A DNA stretch of 51,667 nt. Origin: Acanthaster planci (lineage: Eukaryota > Echinodermata > Asteroidea > Valvatida > Acanthasteridae). The notes beneath the pieces were generated by a model. It ran no database searches. It was not told where the DNA came from and was given only the letters and a program-made list of their open reading frames with translations. The position numbers and the translations under genes are program-made. The stretch lies in NCBI RefSeq assembly GCF_001949145.1, contig NW_019091573.1, forward strand, positions 507,409 to 559,075, in the 5' to 3' direction. This document shows positions 1 through 13,100 of the stretch, piece by piece (position 1 is the stretch's first letter; each line of letters begins with the position of its first letter).

Positions 1-430
1 GATATGTCTTATCAAAGTGTGCCCAGTACACTCGTATCGGTCTGTATTTGTGCACATTGTAACGAAAATCAGCAGAAAGTACTTAGCATCATATTTGCAT
101 AAAGACGAGGGTATGCAGTGTAACCGTCCTCTACAGGACATGTGACTGTTGTTTCATATTATGTTTCCCACATGGCAGTCACCCTACCAGATTCTTCAAA
201 TCCACCCAGAGATTTATGAGGATTCATTGGATTGAGGAAGATGCAGCTCTTTTGACATGGCACTATGCCCCTTGAAAGTTTCAGTACAGATACATGACAC
301 TGTGGTGTCTTATATTGTGGGGGATTCTGTAAAAATTCAGAGTGGTCAGGACTTCTAGCTATTTTGGCAGGAGAACCAACTGATTGCTACATGCCCATGG
401 GTAATAATTTGTGTGATTTTTCATCAACAG
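1..430. other. left edge, PIGC intron sequence
   Basis: No coding exon could be supported here. It lies directly upstream of the first visible PIGC exon, whose acceptor ends in tcatcaacag at 421-430, so it is most simply intron. The open frame that starts near 364 runs through this acceptor and is not a real start of PIGC, because the family has a much longer N-terminal region. Confidence 0.6.
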
Positions 431-3400
431 GGTTGGATGACTTGAAAAGTACAGCCATATTTGTAGCCTTCTCATACGGTTTGTCGCCGATACTGAAGAC
501 GCTCACAGACACAATCAGTACAGACACTATTTATGCAATGACAGTAAGTATGTTACTGGTAATTATGATGATGATACTTATGATTATAAATGCTTGGATA
601 CTGAGCAACGATTTAGAAGGATTGTCAGGCAGTGAACATGTAGTCAAGTCCATCAAACATCCAGTCTGAAGCCAGACTGGAAACTAGTTAGATGTACTGC
701 GACAGAAACACTCTTTTGCATTGTTCATTCTGTTATGCATGAATGGTCATGTACTTGTGAATGGGACTTTTTGTGGACTCAACTTCAGTACTGTTGTCAG
801 GGCCTCAGCGCTGTGCTGCATTAGGAATTCAAGACCTTATTCTTGGTTGTTCTTTCATTAATTCAAAGCATTGGACATTTAGTCCCTCTTCCCAAGTGCC
901 CCTTCATCAGTTGAAAAGAGCCACGCTGGTCGAGAGTGTTCATATTGTTGGTAGCGAAATGACTGTAATGCGGGCATTTCCCAGTTGTTTGTGAACCAGT
1001 GAAGTTCAGTTCCAACCAAAGGAGCATCTGTTGCTAAGAATATAGCGCCCTCTCTTGGTCCAATTCAAGGCACATAGATGTGTTTGAATCAGTACTTGAT
1101 TCCTTCTCACTCTTACTTTTTCTTGAATCTTTTGTCCATGCCATTTTAATACTTCCATATCAGTCACTACCATTTGACTAATATATATATTGGTTTTTTA
1201 GTCCTTTTTGTCCTCACCATTCCCCTTTCCAGCTAATTACCAAAAACAAATACCTGTATCGTTTCATATTTTGCTGTGTCTGTTGCCATTGTTTATGTAT
1301 TTTATGTGTACCTTAAATATTTAATATTCACCTCTTTTCATCATGGTTTCTGAATCTCCTTGAAATGTATCCATCAGGTCTTATAATGAGTCAGTTTGGT
1401 ATTCCAATAGCGCATGCCAAACATGAAGCACATCTGTGGTCATTTGCCCATGCATGCATGGTCAACCCTCTCAGGGGCAGCCCTACACGGACTTGCACAC
1501 TTGCTTTGTTTCCAAATGGCCCTGCTGTTTTACCGAAGTGGCTCATAGTTATAAATGAAGAGAGGTGAAATGAAGTTAAAGTTGCATTATTGCTTGGGTG
1601 TGTTACACCCATCCTCAGTCTTATCTTGTGTCTTTTGTTCATTTCCTATCTGCAGGTTTTTATGCTTCTAGGGAATTTGTTATTCCATGACTATGCCTCA
1701 GCTGAAACTAGGTAAAGTAATTTTTCTGATTTGTAGAAATACATATCTGTATTGAAACCAGTGTTCTTATACAGATGATATAGCACTGAAATAAAATTAT
1801 GCTTGATGGCCGTCTTTGTTCAGGAGTCTTAAAGACAGCATAGTGTTAGTAACAAGTTTCCAAAACTCACTAAAAATCAAACCAGGCTTGTAAATTATTA
1901 TTTAGGTAACAAAAGGGGTACTCATTCTTGTTTGCCTTTTGAAGTGCACAGGTTGAGAAATTATCAGCGTGAGATTTTCTTTGTGTTAATATTGGCAGAA
2001 ATAGGTNTCACCATTCCCCTTTCCAGCTAATTACCAAAAAAAAAAAATACCAGTATCGTTTCATATTTTGCTGTGTCTGTTGCCATTGTTTATGTGTTTT
2101 ATGTGTACATTAAATATTTAATATTCACACCTTCTCATCATGGTTTTAGAATCTCCTTGAAATATATCCATCAGGTCTTATAATGAGTCAGTTTGGTATT
2201 CCAATAGCGCATGCCAAACATGAAGCACGTCTGTGGTCATTCGCCCATGCATGCATGGTCAACCCTCTCAGGGCAGCCATACATAGACTTGCACACTTGC
2301 TTTGTTTCCAAATGGCCCTGCTGTTTTACCGAACTGGCTCATAGTTATAAGTGAAGAGAGATGAAATGAAGTTAAAGTTGCATTATTGCCATCCTCAGTC
2401 TTATCTTGTTTCTTTTGTTAATTTCCTATCTGCAGGTTTTTATGCTTCTAGGGAATTTGTTATTCCATGACTATGCCTCAGCTGAAACTAGGTAAAGTAA
2501 TTTTCCTGATTTGTAGAAATATACATGTATATCTGTATTGAAACCAGTGTTCTTATACAGATGGATATACATGTAGCACTGAAATAAAATTATGCTTGAT
2601 GGCCGTCTTTGTTCAGGAGTCTTAAAGACAGCATAGTGTTAGTAACAAGTTTCCAAAACTCACAAAAAATTAAACCAGGCTTTTAAATTATTATTTAGGT
2701 AACAAAAGGGGTACTCATTCTTGTTTGCCTTTTGAAGTGCACAGGTTGAGAAATTATCAGCCTGAGATTTTCTTTGTGTTAATATTGGCAGAAATAGGCA
2801 ATGGTGGTCATATTCTGAAATAATTTGATGTATGATACTTCAATGAATTTCAGGGCAAGGCGATCAGTCTCACTTAATGCCTCCATCTTTGCCTCGGTGT
2901 GTCTGGCATCCCGGCTCCCATCCACCCTGCATGCTTTTGCAACTGTCACTGTTGCGATGCAACTCTTTGCTCTCTGGCCAGAGTTGAGAAGAAAACTGAA
3001 GGTTAGACTTAACTTGTGTGCTCTCGACAGAACCAGCTGGGGTCATCTGGGGGGCATGTTTCTGCTTTGCACTTGAGCCTCAATCACTTGCAATTCCAGA
3101 ATACAATCTTTACACTCCAGAACTGTTTTTCTTCTCTTCCTTTTTTTTACCTCACTGCTTCCCAGTTGTGAATATTGATGCTGAAAAAAAAAGATTGGAT
3201 GATTAAAAAATTTGTTAAAACATGAATTGAATTAAGCCTTAATTACTGTCATGAAATGTTTAGGAAGTATTCTTATTAAATGTGTTATGGTTTTATATTT
3301 TGATATGAAGGTTCATTTTCCAAGGACACAGATCCCTTTGACACTGGGGTCATCCCTCATTGCCCTGTGTGCTGTGGCCTCTGTTAGTCATGTAGGCGCC

Positions 3401-4345
3401 ATCATTCTCATCCTCGTGCATCTTGCCGTTACGTTTCTGGTGCCCATCTGCCTGATACGCTTACAGCAATTTAAAAAGTGAGTGCAGGGGTTTTGTTTTT
3501 CTTTTAAATTGATCTGCAAAACCTACAGAATCTGCTTAGATTAACCATAGATTGGTCAATCCACCGAAAAAACGGATAGAAGAAAGGCTTCAGATATTGT
3601 TGTATGTACCAGGGATGATATTTGTCAGAAATTTTCCTAATTTCAGGATTTCTATCGTCAGGCTTTCCCTTATAACAGAATTTTTTCAAACATGCTCTTT
3701 TAAAATCTGGAAAATCCTGAATTCATTGTCCCTGTGTTACAAACACAAATAAAAGTTGATATAGAGGCTATGCGTGGTAGCCATCTTGCAGGGCAGTTCT
3801 TTTGTTCCACAGGGAACATTGTGAATAGCCTGTGGAACAAAAGCCCTGTCCTGCAAGATGAAAGCCATGCAAACCCTGTAGAGAACACAAGAAACGGGTA
3901 CATTTCTTCATAGAATTATTTGGAACACCATGAAAGTGGTGTGGCACCCTGTTTGTCGTCACTCTGCAAAATGTTTGTTCTCTTCAACTTAATGAAACCT
4001 TTGGCGAAAGAGACTATCATGTGAAATTCATTTCACAGGCCTTTGAATTTTATTAAAAGAGTGATCCCGTTGGCTCAATGTGAAAAAACAAGATGTAACT
4101 AGCAAATGCACATTTTACGTGTAGGTCCACATGTGCACTTATTTGAATGCAAGGGTGCATAGTATGCATAGTTTTTTTTTTTTTAATTCATTTGAAAATG
4201 TGAAAACTGACCGTCTTTGTCAGGGTTCCAGTGTTGGGGGTGTACATGGGAAGCCTCCAAACATTTTTCACAATGAAAATCCCGTGTTTCTCTGTGCAGT
4301 AACATCCATGGACCGTGGGACGAGGCGGTGATTCAACACTCGTGA
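431..4345 (+). CDS. PIGC: phosphatidylinositol N-acetylglucosaminyltransferase subunit C (3' part)
   Basis: PIG-C is a multi-pass ER membrane subunit of the GPI-GlcNAc transferase, which moves GlcNAc from UDP-GlcNAc to phosphatidylinositol, the first step of GPI-anchor synthesis. Exons seen: 431-543, 1656-1711 (or its duplicate 2436-2491), 2854-3001, 3311-3477, 4300-4345. All junctions keep phase. Family landmarks are [20 protein letters not shown] in the first exon, [19 protein letters not shown] and LFALWP in the third, CLIRLQQFK at the end of the fourth, and NIHGPWDEA close to the stop at 4343-4345. About 175 C-terminal residues are present; human PIGC is 297 aa, so the N-terminal exons are left of the window. 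The stop comes 14 residues into the last exon, giving a shorter tail than vertebrate PIGC. The acceptor of the fourth exon (ttgatatgaag) is weak, so that border is less certain. Confidence 0.92.
1214..2798 (+). repeat. tandem ~790-bp duplication carrying a PIGC exon, N at junction
   Basis: Positions 1214-2006 and 2008-2798 are nearly identical from start to end, differing by scattered substitutions and small indels. Each copy holds the same 56-nt exon (1656-1711 and 2436-2491), encoding [18 protein letters not shown] with the same acceptor tgcag and donor gtaaag. The single N at 2007 sits exactly between the copies. Using both exons in one mRNA would shift the frame (56 is not a multiple of 3), so only one can be used. 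The pattern fits two haplotypes placed side by side in the assembly better than a functional exon duplication. Confidence 0.93.
2007..2007. other. ambiguous base N at duplication junction
   Basis: One undetermined base lies between the two copies of the PIGC exon segment. A second isolated N is at 50367, where no duplication is visible around it. Confidence 0.99.
3775..3866. repeat. imperfect 38-bp-arm inverted repeat in PIGC intron
   Basis: Arms at about 3775-3813 and 3828-3866 are reverse complements with a few mismatches; the core catcttgcagg and cttttgttccacagg pairs with its complement. The loop is about 14 bp. It may be a small palindromic element or the remnant of one. It lies in the last PIGC intron (3478-4299), which holds nothing else recognisable apart from a T-run near 4171. 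Confidence 0.75.
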
Positions 4346-5317
4346 CAGCTATCGACAGGCAACAGATGAAGCATTGGGTGATCTGGTTAAGTGAAGCCGG
4401 GGTTCCTGTGGCTCCCGGAAGCGTACCCTTTTTTGTTCTACATTAGCAGTGACAATGTGTTGTACTGGCAAGAATGATTGTGGTCGATGGAGACGATGAA
4501 ATATATGGGCATGAGAAGGTACCTGGCTAACTCATATAGACTTCATTATCTGGTGCTGTTGTGAAAAGAGTTCTGAAACACAAATAACAACTGCATTAGC
4601 AAACCATACATTTCCTGCTCATTTGAAGTAAGGTAGGGAACCTAATAAGTGTGGTATCTCCAGTTACACACCAGATACATTCATCATATCCTGAAAATTA
4701 CTGGATGAATGGGAGAAAGTCGCAGATATCACTAGGATTTTTTGGGGGGAGGGGGGTTGGGGCAAAGCACTTTTTCCAGTAAAGAGAACTTGGGGGGAGT
4801 ACTCATCAGCAATGAACTGATAAACTTTTAACAGTGGAAAGGTATCAATTTTGCCATTTTTCGAGCAAATTTGTAATTTTTATCCCCACCTCATTTTTGT
4901 ACTTCTTTGCTTTTTTTCCTTATTAAAGTTTCCCTTGAGGGATCACTCCCCATGCTTCCTTCTCACAATGCCCACGGAGACAGCCCAGTAATCAGAAAAA
5001 TTTACTTCAAATTAATTGGGTCTAACAGACCCTTCGGTTAGCATAAAATTTGACAGCCCCAGCACAAGACCAAACCTTGTGTCGTCTTGATGGTTGACCC
5101 TGTCTTTGAATATGCTTCTCATTGCTGCCATTAAATGGAAACCAGACTTTTTGCAACAAAATATTGTACCTTATGTAGCTTTCCAACAGGTTTATAGTTG
5201 GCAACAGAACTGAAATGTTAAATGGTTACTTTTTAACACTTTACTTTGAGTTGTTTATTTTTTTTTCGGCCTGTACATATTTTTTACATATATGTGCTTA
5301 CTTTGGTGCCGTGTGAA

Positions 5318-5323
5318 AATAAA
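5318..5323 (+). terminator. candidate PIGC poly(A) signal AATAAA
   Basis: A canonical AATAAA hexamer about 1 kb past the PIGC stop, followed within 30-60 nt by T/G-rich sequence. The 3' end has not been verified. Confidence 0.4.
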
Positions 5324-6928
5324 TGTCCACTTGAAATTGGTATCAAGTTGAATTCGAAAAAATGAAATAGTCTGTGTGTTTGCTTCTGTGTAAAAAGGCA
5401 TCTTGTGCATTATGTATATTTGTGTACATTTTTAATTTTTTTATAAAAGGACCATTTACACCATACCTACAAGGTTACCCATTCCACTGTATTTCTCTGG
5501 AAACTAGGACGTCAGAAAAAAATCACAACATAGTGAATTTACATAGAGTGTTCTATTTATTTGTTCGCTCTACAAATTCTCAGACAAGTGCATGAATTTC
5601 AGCACTTAAAAATAGTCTGATGCTTTTCAGTCAAATCCAGTGCAACTAAAATAAAGAGCCTCTATACAGACTGAAGATATAAGTAGATTTGCTAAATTTA
5701 ATGTATGCAAAGTCATTTTATACTGCAAGTTCAGCCAACAATACCGGGTAATTTGGGTGTACTACCATGGGTAAAGACACTGAGAAAATAGCCCCCAGTT
5801 TTCTGTAACTAGTACGACACATTCAATTATACAAATGCTACTGTGGAACCACTCGCGCCCTGTTATAGTGATGTGTACATGTAATTTTAAATACAGCATT
5901 AGAAATCAGTCTCGCCCAAAGATCGCTGTACACACACTGAGGAAGCCTCTTAATAACATAAGAATTTTTTTTGTTTTGTTTTTCTGAACATTACACCTGG
6001 AACAGTGTTTTGACCATCACTGACAGTTGCATGACACAACTCTTCTGCTGAAATTGTTTTTAAGCACTTGAATATGTGTAGAGGATTTTGTATCCTCAAG
6101 ATCAATAGAACTACTGCTTATGGTTCCTATTACATAAATCTGTGTTTCAATGCATAATCTCGGCTAAAGGGAGTAAAATGTTATTTCTCGTGCGTGGAAG
6201 TAAAATTTCTATTTACTGATTTTAAATTTTAAAAACAGATCCACAAGGTGTTTGTACAAATATGTATAAAAATAGATAGGAAAATATACACTGAATTCAT
6301 GAAACCCGTAAAATGTGAATAACACCACAGCTTATGGCAGCTGAGAGTAAATGAACATGTACTACGAATATTTTATTAAAATAATTTTTTGGGGGCATTC
6401 AGTGCAAATTTCCTCACTGAGAACACAGCCCAAGAGCATTTGGTGTTTCCTGGTGGAAAAGTCTCCATCTATGCCTAAGTTACAGAAGAGCAGCCTTCTC
6501 GGAACACGCTTGAATGGAGTACTCAAATGAAACAGGATATTTCTGATTTTCTTTTGAGATATTGCTTACCGACTTAGCATGGTTTCTCAGCCCAGTTGAC
6601 AAAAAACATTCCACAGCAAAGTAAGTACTTCATATGCAAGCATATACTAAAACGTGCACATGAAGCAGCTATATTTATGATACAGAATTTTCTTCCACTC
6701 TAGCCAAAAAAGGCAGAATTTACAACAAACAATTTGTTATTTGCAAAGTTGCTTTTAGAAGTCACCCCCAACCATGGAAAGCAGAGAGTGAAATTCCTCA
6801 TCTTTTTACCCCAGCGAAGTAATTTAGTTCAAAGATATTGGCAAAGTACTGGCACACTCAAGCTATGGATTACAATGAGCAATCCTTGATCTCAAGGAGC
6901 CCTAGATCACTGTATTCATGGGGATCGA

Positions 6929-7024
6929 AAAGTACAAAGTTATTTACCCTCTGAAATTATTCCATCCATCAAGCAAAGTACAAAGTAATTTACCCTCTGA
7001 AATTATTTCATCCATCAAGCAAAG
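6929..7024. repeat. two-copy 46-bp tandem repeat
   Basis: The segment beginning aaagtacaaagttatttacc is repeated immediately at 6975 with only two or three changes. It lies about 170 bp past the stop codon of the minus-strand SHIPPO gene, so it probably falls in that gene's 3' UTR or just beyond it. Confidence 0.9.
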
Positions 7025-7196
7025 AAGCTGTGAACACAACTACTTCTTTACAGGTATACTTTTCATGACAGAACACTTGCTGTAATCTCTGCTTAAAGGT
7101 GCATACAAATGTAGGAAGCACACAAGTCATATGGGCTTGCACATTTTAATCAAAACCCTGGGGTTTCCGACTGTATTCACACTCTCTGCTGGAATC

Positions 7197-10100
7197 TCAG
7201 AAGGTTGAGTGTGGTCCGAGCTCGTGGCTTTTTGTCCGTCGCACTCCCTGGATTGTGAACGAGGGGTGGTGGACAGAGCCGGAAGAAAATCCCCAGCGTG
7301 GATTGTATGCACCAGGGCCTGGAGTTAATTCTACAAAGGAAAAAAAAAAACTTTTGAAAATGGCTTCAGGTATATACCGTACTCTTCAAAATTGACCAGG
7401 GACCACTTAGGTAGCCCTGCTTACTGTAAACGAAGAATCCCTGCTTATAGCAGAAAATTCTGCAGTCACGGTAACAGCACTCTGTAGGATATCGTAGGAG
7501 CTAATTTCTGCTGATACATGTACATGTGCATACATCACTTCATCATAAACTACAACTTCTGTGCATACAGATGCTTATGAGGCCCGAGCTGGACCGAGAG
7601 AGGGTGCAATTTTCTTGGGAATGGAGGCTCCTTTGGTCAGAACTGAACTTTGCTGGTCTACGAAAGACTAGGAAATGCACACATTATAGTCACATCACTA
7701 CCAACAAAATGAGCACTCCCGACCAATGTGGCTCTTTTCAACTAGTAAGGAGGTGCTTCTGCTCAAGATGGATAGAGAAAAAACATCCTGTTCTAAGTAC
7801 AGAATGATGATTGTAAGCACAGAATTCTGTGGTTAACAGAGGCATAACGTTAACTGTACCCAAGAAGTTTTGGAGGATTTTGCAGGATTGAGATTAACGT
7901 GAACCCTAATACTGTTACGTTGTTTATGACTTTTTGATTGTTGCAAATCAGTACCAATGTGCCACTAGTTTGACCTTAGTGGAAAATTGCCCGTTAAGTG
8001 CCTTAGGGCTCAGGTTTAATCTCCCATGATAAATTTTTCCACACAGAACATATCTTTAAACAATGCGTAACTTACCACTTCCACTCCAGAGCTTTGTGCC
8101 TTGGTGTCTGTGGCTGATGGTGTATTTTGGTGCTGTCCGTAAGATGGCGGCATCCGACTTGGAACGATTGTATTCATTCGGTGCTGGTTCATTCTCTGAG
8201 CCTGGTGCATTGTGAACAGTTTGTAATAAGTTGAGTTCAGTGCACCAAATATCGTCAGAAGATCCACCCATTGTTTTGAAAACTTTTGAAATACTGAGTA
8301 TCATCCAAGATCACATGGATAAGTATAATTATTATGAGGAGCCAAAAAGAATACTTCAATAGGTGCACTTTCAGAGTAGTGGTAGAGTCCATTACAAGTC
8401 ATCTCACAAGACCAGTCATAAATAGCAAGGAATACCTTTATTGTAGTTCGGTTAAATAGCTTGCAGCTTAATTGCCTGGTGACTGGATAACTGGTGATGG
8501 ACTTGTAAGGGTATTAAGAAAACTGTGACTGGCCTAACTCAAAAGTGCCTACAAAAGGGATGTCAATACAAAACAGCACCAGGAGATTCCAAGCTACAAG
8601 GAAAACACTGTGTGCATGCTGAAAAAAAGTCAACTTGAAACGTCAAGTACAAATAAGAGAATCACCTCTTTTACTGATGTTGAATTTACTTCGGACACCA
8701 ATGGTGAAGGAAGGATGGTCTACTAGGGTTGGGTTGTGGCGGCCCATCAACGGACGGGTGCTGTTGTAGTGTGCTGGTGAGGGCCACTTCAATATAATCA
8801 CCAAAAGAAAATCAAATCTGTAATGATCAACTTAACACTGAGTAATGTGGAAGATATCATTTTCACTTCTATTCATCAAAGCTGCAATTCATCAACTGGA
8901 GAAAAGCGACAACAGTGAATGTTTCACTGTATGGTTTGGTTCTCTTTTCAAAAGCTTGACTTTTAAACAATGTATGTAACATGAGGAGAGGAAACTTGAA
9001 TAGTATGAAAGATGCATATTTTGCATTTTAAATTAAACACCAAATACAAGGAACAAACTCCTAAAAATATGTAAATATAGAACTTTTCAAGGTATTTTTT
9101 TCTCGCAATTTAAATTTTCTTCGTACTTGTTGTTTCACTGTCACAAACCATGGTACTGGAACAACTGTCAATTGCACTGTGTACAAAGCATATTGTCATC
9201 ATTGACTCACCCTTCTCTCAAAGTTTACTTTTTGGGTGAACCCATTATTGCTGTTGAACCAAGTCTTGGCATATGCAGTCCGCCCTCCGCCATCTATGAA
9301 GCAAAATAGGGCAAATGATGCTAACTGTTACAGATATGGCAAAACTGGTGCTGAATATGTCTAAGAGTTTATGCAAGCAGGCCACTCTTCTCAGAATGAG
9401 TCTGAAATCTCTGCAAACATACTATTTTTTTCAAAAAGAGACTTCAGGGCTGAAGCTGTAGTCCACCTGCTTGTATAAAACAACCACCTTTCCCATGCCT
9501 TGAATTTTAAAACCAACCTTCCTCTTTCAGTTTGACATGACCAAAATAATTCACAACACTTTTATTACTGAAACCATTCTCCAAACTGGACATAAAATCT
9601 ACCCTTCAAAACAACTTTATGGAAGTAAACACGATCTTATTGCTTTCTTCAATTGATCCTTCAACAAAATTTCTAGTTCATCCATGTGACGGTGCAGGCA
9701 AGTCGGGCTCAGACTCACTCTTTTCGTTCAGCCTGTGACCAAATGTGTACTCAGGTGAATTATCCTCATTCAGGGGCTTGTTCCGTGGGGAGTAACTCCA
9801 TGGTCCGGGGCCATCAAGGTCAAAGGGCATTGGAGGACGACTGTTAATAGCCTGGTCAAGAGCTGATGAAAGTACATCACACATATTACATACACCAGCT
9901 GTGACCAATTATGGGAGGAAATCATAAGTCTTAACGTTTCTGGAATATGTGTTGTTTGTAGATTGCTACTAAAATTGTAGAAAAGCCAAATGAATATACT
10001 ATGGTGACACTGATGCATTTTAAATGAGAAGCTGGGGTACATGTAAAATATATAACATCGGACATGTAGCCTGTTCTAAATACATGTAGCGCTATTAATG

Positions 10101-13100
10101 TGGGGTATAAATTACAGAATTAAGTCAGGATTCCTGATTGCAAACATTTCATGAAGTTATCAAGGATCAAGTTACAAGTATGTACATGTAACTTTATCCT
10201 TGATAACGTCACGAAAGTTGAATCCTCAAAGTTACATGTTACTTTGAGGATTCAACTACAATCTTCAGTTCTGGATTGTTTTAATTGAAATTGGTCTAAC
10301 AATCTTATTTGTTAAAAAGGCCAATAAATGTGCTTAATTTGGGCAGGCCTACAATAGTATAATTGCCAATGTGGTACTTACAGATCACTTTACGGTGCTG
10401 CATTTCCTCATAAAATACACTGGCATTTCTATTCAATACAGCCCGCTTTCTGTGAAGGGAATAATGCAGAAACAAACTTTTGTTACATTACAGAGGATTT
10501 AATTCATTCAAAGTCTGATGGCATTGCAGAATACCACCCCCTTATAGTGTGGGGGAGGTCGCAATGTTTACGGTCTGACCTTGGGTCATAATGCTAGATA
10601 CGGTAGATTACACTTGCTGTAATCACCCAAATAACGACTAATGGATGAACATGCATCTACACGTAGCTCGTTGAAAGTCTCTATAACTGAACAATGCCAT
10701 GCCGGACATGAAAGAGCTGGAGAAGTTTTTGTGTTATATTTGATGAGTTGAGCAAGCTGCCTAGCATTCTACAGTTTATACCTGGATTGCGAGGTGCTAG
10801 TTTGAAGTCAAATCTTCACATCAATTGCAAAATGATGTAGGTGTACACCTACATGTACATACTGTATATCACAAAGAGATATTTGCAGTATTGGTTTTGT
10901 TGCGAGATACTTTCCTGGATTATTCTCACTAGCATACCCAAAAGAAAGACATCAACAAATTCAGAGACTTGTCAGGGCCTGTTAGGATAAACCTTACTTG
11001 CACCTAACAGCAGAAACACTGACAAAAATCAGAACAGATGAAGGGATCAACCATGTCAACCCTCACCTTGCCGACACCATCACTGTGGACATCTTCATGA
11101 CGGAAGGGGGCAACTTGGCCGAATTCAGGGCTCGCCGTACGTCTCCCTCCCGCACCTCAGCCTTGGTGGAGCCACTGGCCGAGGGGATGCGGGGTATGTG
11201 GCCATGGTACGCCTGAGGGGCTCGTCTGCTGTATTGATATCTATTCGGGATGTTGCCGCGCTCCATGGACGCGGGCAGCGAGTGGGCCAACCGAGGGTCT
11301 GGATGGATCAGTGCTGGCAAACGGTTACCCTTGGAATCTACACACAGCAAAACAATAATTATTTAAACAATAATTCCGCCATTAAACATGTACTAAAAAC
11401 TGTGAGTGTTAATTGCCAACTCCTTTCACAGCCTTCTGACGACTTGAATTCCAGAAGATTACATGTACCTCAAGTACTTGTATGATACATGCATGCAATG
11501 AAACCCAATCATATGTTGGGAAAACAAATGTAATAGTTTCAAGATGTACATGTACTCTGCATCAGGGAGATGTGAATTTTAATTACAGGTATTGCCCTTA
11601 CCCGACATACATGTACATTCCTAAACACCATATACTCAGTGTTTGTCCGAAAAAAAAATTGGAAAAACATTTTTACAAGCTTACTCAGGTGGGATTCGAA
11701 CCCACGACCTCCTGCTTACTGGTGCAGACGTCACAACCAATCGACCACTGAGCTTGACAGGGTCAGCTGGCCCGTCCAAGTCAGATGTAGCAGCGGGTGC
11801 CGCAAACTATTTCATGATGCACTTTGCGTCAGGGAGATGTCAATTTTAATTATTGGCATTGCCCTTTCCTTATCCTAAACACTGTACATGTACTTGTATA
11901 CTCAGTGCTTGTCCAACAGCTTGTGAACCCAAGCAAGCTTGGTGGTCAAGTGGTTAAGACGTCTGCACTAACAAGCAAGAGGTTGTGGGTTTGAGTCCCA
12001 CCCGAGAAAGCTAGTGAATTTTTTCACAAGCTCTTGGACATGCACTGAGTATACAGCATTTAGGAATACATGTATACGTTGGGTACGGGCAAAACACATA
12101 ATTAAAATAAACATCTCCATGGCACAAAGTACATTTTGAAATAATTTGCAGCATCCACTGCTACATCTGACTCGGACCGGCCAGCCGACCCCGGTAAGCT
12201 CGAAGGTTGAGTGGTTGTAATGTCTGCACTGGTAAGCAGGAGGTTGTGGGATCGAGTCCCACCTGAGTAAACTGGTGAATTTTTTTGCAAGCTCTCGGAC
12301 AAGGACCGAGTATACAGTGTTTAGGAATATACACTGTATGTCAGTCAGGGCAAAACCCGTAATTAAACAAATGTAATGGGTTGTAATTGTATGGCAATAT
12401 TTTAAAAAAATTAATTCAGAATACAACCTTCCTTTGAGCATTCTTTGGGTATTGGAGATACAAGTAAAAATAATTTTTCAAGCAAGTAGGATACATGTAC
12501 GTGTTAAACTGGTCATTTCAACTAAGAATAGTCCACAGTCCCTCTCTGTCCAATAAAAGGACAGCTTCTTAAAAGTTGAGACCCATTTGCCTAATTATGT
12601 TCAGTGAGGATGGGATCTGAATTTATCTGGGCTGAAATGGGCTTTCAGAGCTGCAGTGCATCTATTATAAGCATGTCTTCATATACAAATTTCCAATGGA
12701 GTTTCAGCCTGGACCTTTTCTCTAGATAACAGATTCAATGACACCTTTGTACTGGATTTTGGAATGAATTATGAAATACATGGTTATGGAAGAAGCACGA
12801 TTTGCTTACCTCCATATGCATCCGCTGGAAGTGAGGATCTCATTTTGTACATTGCTGGATCCTCCTGTGATCCTCTATTGGACCCTGTTTCCTCCATGTC
12901 ACCTTCAGCGGTGGGAATACGTACTGATTCATTAACAAATGACTTGCTGCCACTTAACTCATTGTTATTGTTCTCCTGATGAACGGGATCTGGTGGGTCA
13001 TCTCCTGCCGAGACTACAGGAGACTGGGGAGAAGAGGATGCTGCACTGGGATTATCGGCGGCAATTTCCGCATTGTCCTCTGTAGCTCCATCTTGGACAG

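Larger units (their letters stand above)
4346..7196. other. PIGC 3' UTR and tail-to-tail spacer before the SHIPPO gene
   Basis: No coding exon was supported. The left part is probably the PIGC 3' UTR. It holds a G-rich run at 4741-4763 and a candidate poly(A) signal at 5318-5323. On the minus strand, ATTAAA at 7150-7145 (47 nt past the SHIPPO gene stop) and AATAAA at 6377-6372 are candidate poly(A) signals of that gene. The rest is AT-rich with only short chance frames. Confidence 0.6.
7331..12809. other. introns of the SHIPPO gene
   Basis: The spaces between the listed exons (7331-8075, 8202-8665, 8787-9210, 9294-9718, 9863-10381, 10450-11066, 11338-12809) are introns. Apart from two hairpins near 10156-10257 and the tRNA-headed repeat array at 11550-12370, nothing was recognised in them. 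Open frames seen here are short or arise from the repeat. Confidence 0.7.

Noticed and set aside
364-669. Open frame taken as a whole small gene
   Set aside because: Its middle is a PIGC exon with clear acceptor (430) and donor (544); the two ends are intron read-through.
11690-11755. Possible tRNA gene (perfect TPsiC-type arm)
   Set aside because: No matching acceptor stem, and the flanking sequence is shared with the other repeat units, so it is a SINE head.
11968-12441. 157-codon minus-strand open frame
   Set aside because: It reads through two successive units of the tRNA-headed repeat; the repeated peptide pattern is a by-product of the 261-bp period, a multiple of 3.
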